A DNA stretch of 15,839 bases. It comes from Aestuariivita sp049276915. GTDB lineage: Bacteria; Pseudomonadota; Alphaproteobacteria; Rhodobacterales; Rhodobacteraceae. Position numbers and translations under genes: made by a program. Below the pieces are notes generated by a model that saw nothing but the letters and a program-made list of their open reading frames with translations, did not search any database and was not told the DNA's origin. The stretch lies in assembly GCF_049276915.1 (NCBI RefSeq), contig NZ_JBASXK010000116.1:1-15839 (forward strand), written 5' to 3'. Positions 15,104 through 15,839 of this stretch are shown here, piece by piece (the stretch's first letter is position 1; each line of letters starts with the position of its first letter).

Positions 15104-15688
15104 ATGACACGCGTTCTTGTGCTCTATGCACATCCCCTGGAAGACAGCTTTTCGCACGCGTTGTTCGAGACAACCTGTGAAACGCTCGCCGGGCGTGGCT
15201 GGGAGGTTGATGCGATTGACCTTTATGGCGACGGGTTTGATCCCGTGCTGACAGCCTAGGAGCGGCGCGGCTATCACGAGGTTGGGGCGAATACGGCACC
15301 GGTCGCGCAGTATGTCGAACGCCTGCAGGCAGCGGATGCACTGGTCATGGTGTTCCCGGTCTGGAACTTTGGCTATCCGGCGATCCTGAAGGGGTTCATT
15401 GACCGGGTGTTCCTGCCGGGTGTGTCCTTTGTGCTGACGGATGGCAAGGTGCAGGGCAATCTGCAAAACATCCGCAAGCTGGCGGCGGTGACCACATATG
15501 GCGGGACATGGATGCGCGCGTTCTTGTGCGGTGATCCTCCGCGCAAGTCGGTCACGCGCCATATCAGGGCTGTGCTCCATCCAGCTGCGCGCACAAGATA
15601 TATGGCGCTGTATGACATGAACCGTGCAACCGAGATCGAGCGGCGCAATTTTCGCGCCGAAGTCGCGAAGAAACTGGCGACGTTCTGA
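15104..15688 (+). pseudogene. Flavodoxin-fold NAD(P)H oxidoreductase (quinone-reductase type), interrupted by an in-frame TAG
   Basis: The reading frame is otherwise intact from ATG 15104 to the TGA at 15686-15688 (194 sense codons plus one internal stop). The N-terminal part has the flavodoxin-2 start, VLVLYAHPLEDSFSHAL. After codon 51 comes TAG (15257-15259), then the same frame continues with ERRGYHE. It next reads FPVWNFGYPAILKGFIDRVFLPG, spanning about residues 85-107, the FMN-binding hallmark of this family. In relatives the broken position usually reads like LTAEER, so a GAG or CAG codon probably became TAG. No in-frame ATG occurs before 15347, and a restart there would lose the first strand and FMN phosphate loop. 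Either it is a young pseudogene or the base is a sequencing error. Its stop overlaps the next gene's ATG. Confidence 0.8.
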
Positions 15689-15839
15689 TGCGCGCCCTGG
15701 TGATCTATTGCCACCCAAGGTCCGACAGTTTCACCGCCGCCGTGCGTGATGAAGTGCTTGCGCGCCTTGCCGCACGCGGGGCCGAGGTGCGGGTGCAGGA
15801 TCTCTATGCCATGGGATTTGATCCTGTCATGGGCGGGCA
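15688..15839 (+). CDS. Flavodoxin-fold NAD(P)H oxidoreductase, tandem paralog (cut by window end)
   Basis: Only the first 50 codons are visible. ATG 15688 overlaps the TGA of the preceding copy (TGATG). The sequence MRALVIYCHPRSDSFTAAV runs parallel to the N-terminus of the copy upstream. The later stretch DLYAMGFDPVM matches its DLYGDGFDPVL, so the two are paralogs at the same family position. No stop is seen within the visible part. The role is a flavin reductase or quinone reductase; with the FAD oxidoreductase nearby, a redox partner function is possible (inference). Confidence 0.8.
   Translation, partial: MRALVIYCHPRSDSFTAAVRDEVLARLAARGAEVRVQDLYAMGFDPVMGG

Noticed and set aside
15257..15259. 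TAG as a recoded codon (pyrrolysine or programmed readthrough)
   Set aside because: No tRNA-Pyl or readthrough structure is visible in the window, and the family has no special residue there. A point mutation or sequencing error is simpler.
1..15839. Mobile elements, CRISPR repeats, tRNA or rRNA genes, phage or defence genes
   Set aside because: I read both strands for these and found no transposase, integrase, direct-repeat array, tRNA-like cloverleaf or toxin-antitoxin pair.

Overview
The window reads as a piece of a marine alphaproteobacterial genome, most likely Roseobacter group (Rhodobacterales). This is an inference from the high GC content, the TakP-like TRAP transporter, an L-cysteate sulfo-lyase of the Ruegeria/Silicibacter type, and dense operons with 1-4 base gene overlaps. 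Almost every base is used. There are no RNA genes, mobile elements, CRISPR arrays or phage genes. It looks like a catabolic 'uptake and degradation' region made of three transcription blocks.

Block A (4-6573, plus strand) encodes a complete TRAP transporter (dctP-, dctQ- and dctM-type), an amidase of the Ser-cisSer-Lys family, a 64-residue two-helix membrane protein, a D-2-hydroxyacid dehydrogenase and a beta-hydroxyacid dehydrogenase. The likely logic is import of a carboxylate, hydrolysis of an amide bond, then two NAD(P)-linked redox steps. A 12-bp stem-loop at 6591-6623 closes the block.

Block B (6680-9493) has a LysR-type regulator of the HypT/YjiE-like subgroup on the minus strand, divergent from cuyA (L-cysteate sulfo-lyase, a PLP enzyme) and an aspartate/glutamate-racemase-family protein. 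A T-N11-A dyad in the 112-bp divergent gap is the candidate operator. The racemase next to a stereospecific cysteate lyase suggests use of D- as well as L-cysteate. No sulfite exporter or sulfite oxidase gene is present in the window.

Block C (9727-15839 and beyond, plus strand) encodes an NMT1/THI5-like substrate-binding protein, its ABC ATPase and permease, a CodA-like metal-dependent amidohydrolase, a VAO-type FAD oxidoreductase, and two tandem flavodoxin-fold NAD(P)H oxidoreductases. The first of that pair has an in-frame amber stop at codon 52; the second is cut by the window end. From the ATPase onward the genes overlap or nearly abut, so they probably serve one pathway: uptake of a small, probably N-heterocyclic compound, hydrolytic deamination or ring opening, and flavin-dependent oxidation. 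The substrate cannot be named from sequence. The hydrolase keeps the metal ligands of cytosine deaminase but lacks an obvious match to the cytosine-recognition glutamine segment.

The most interesting points are the undescribed gene set of block C, the cuyA-racemase pair beside a TRAP/amidase/dehydrogenase operon, the small membrane protein translationally coupled to a dehydrogenase, and the amber-interrupted member of the oxidoreductase pair.
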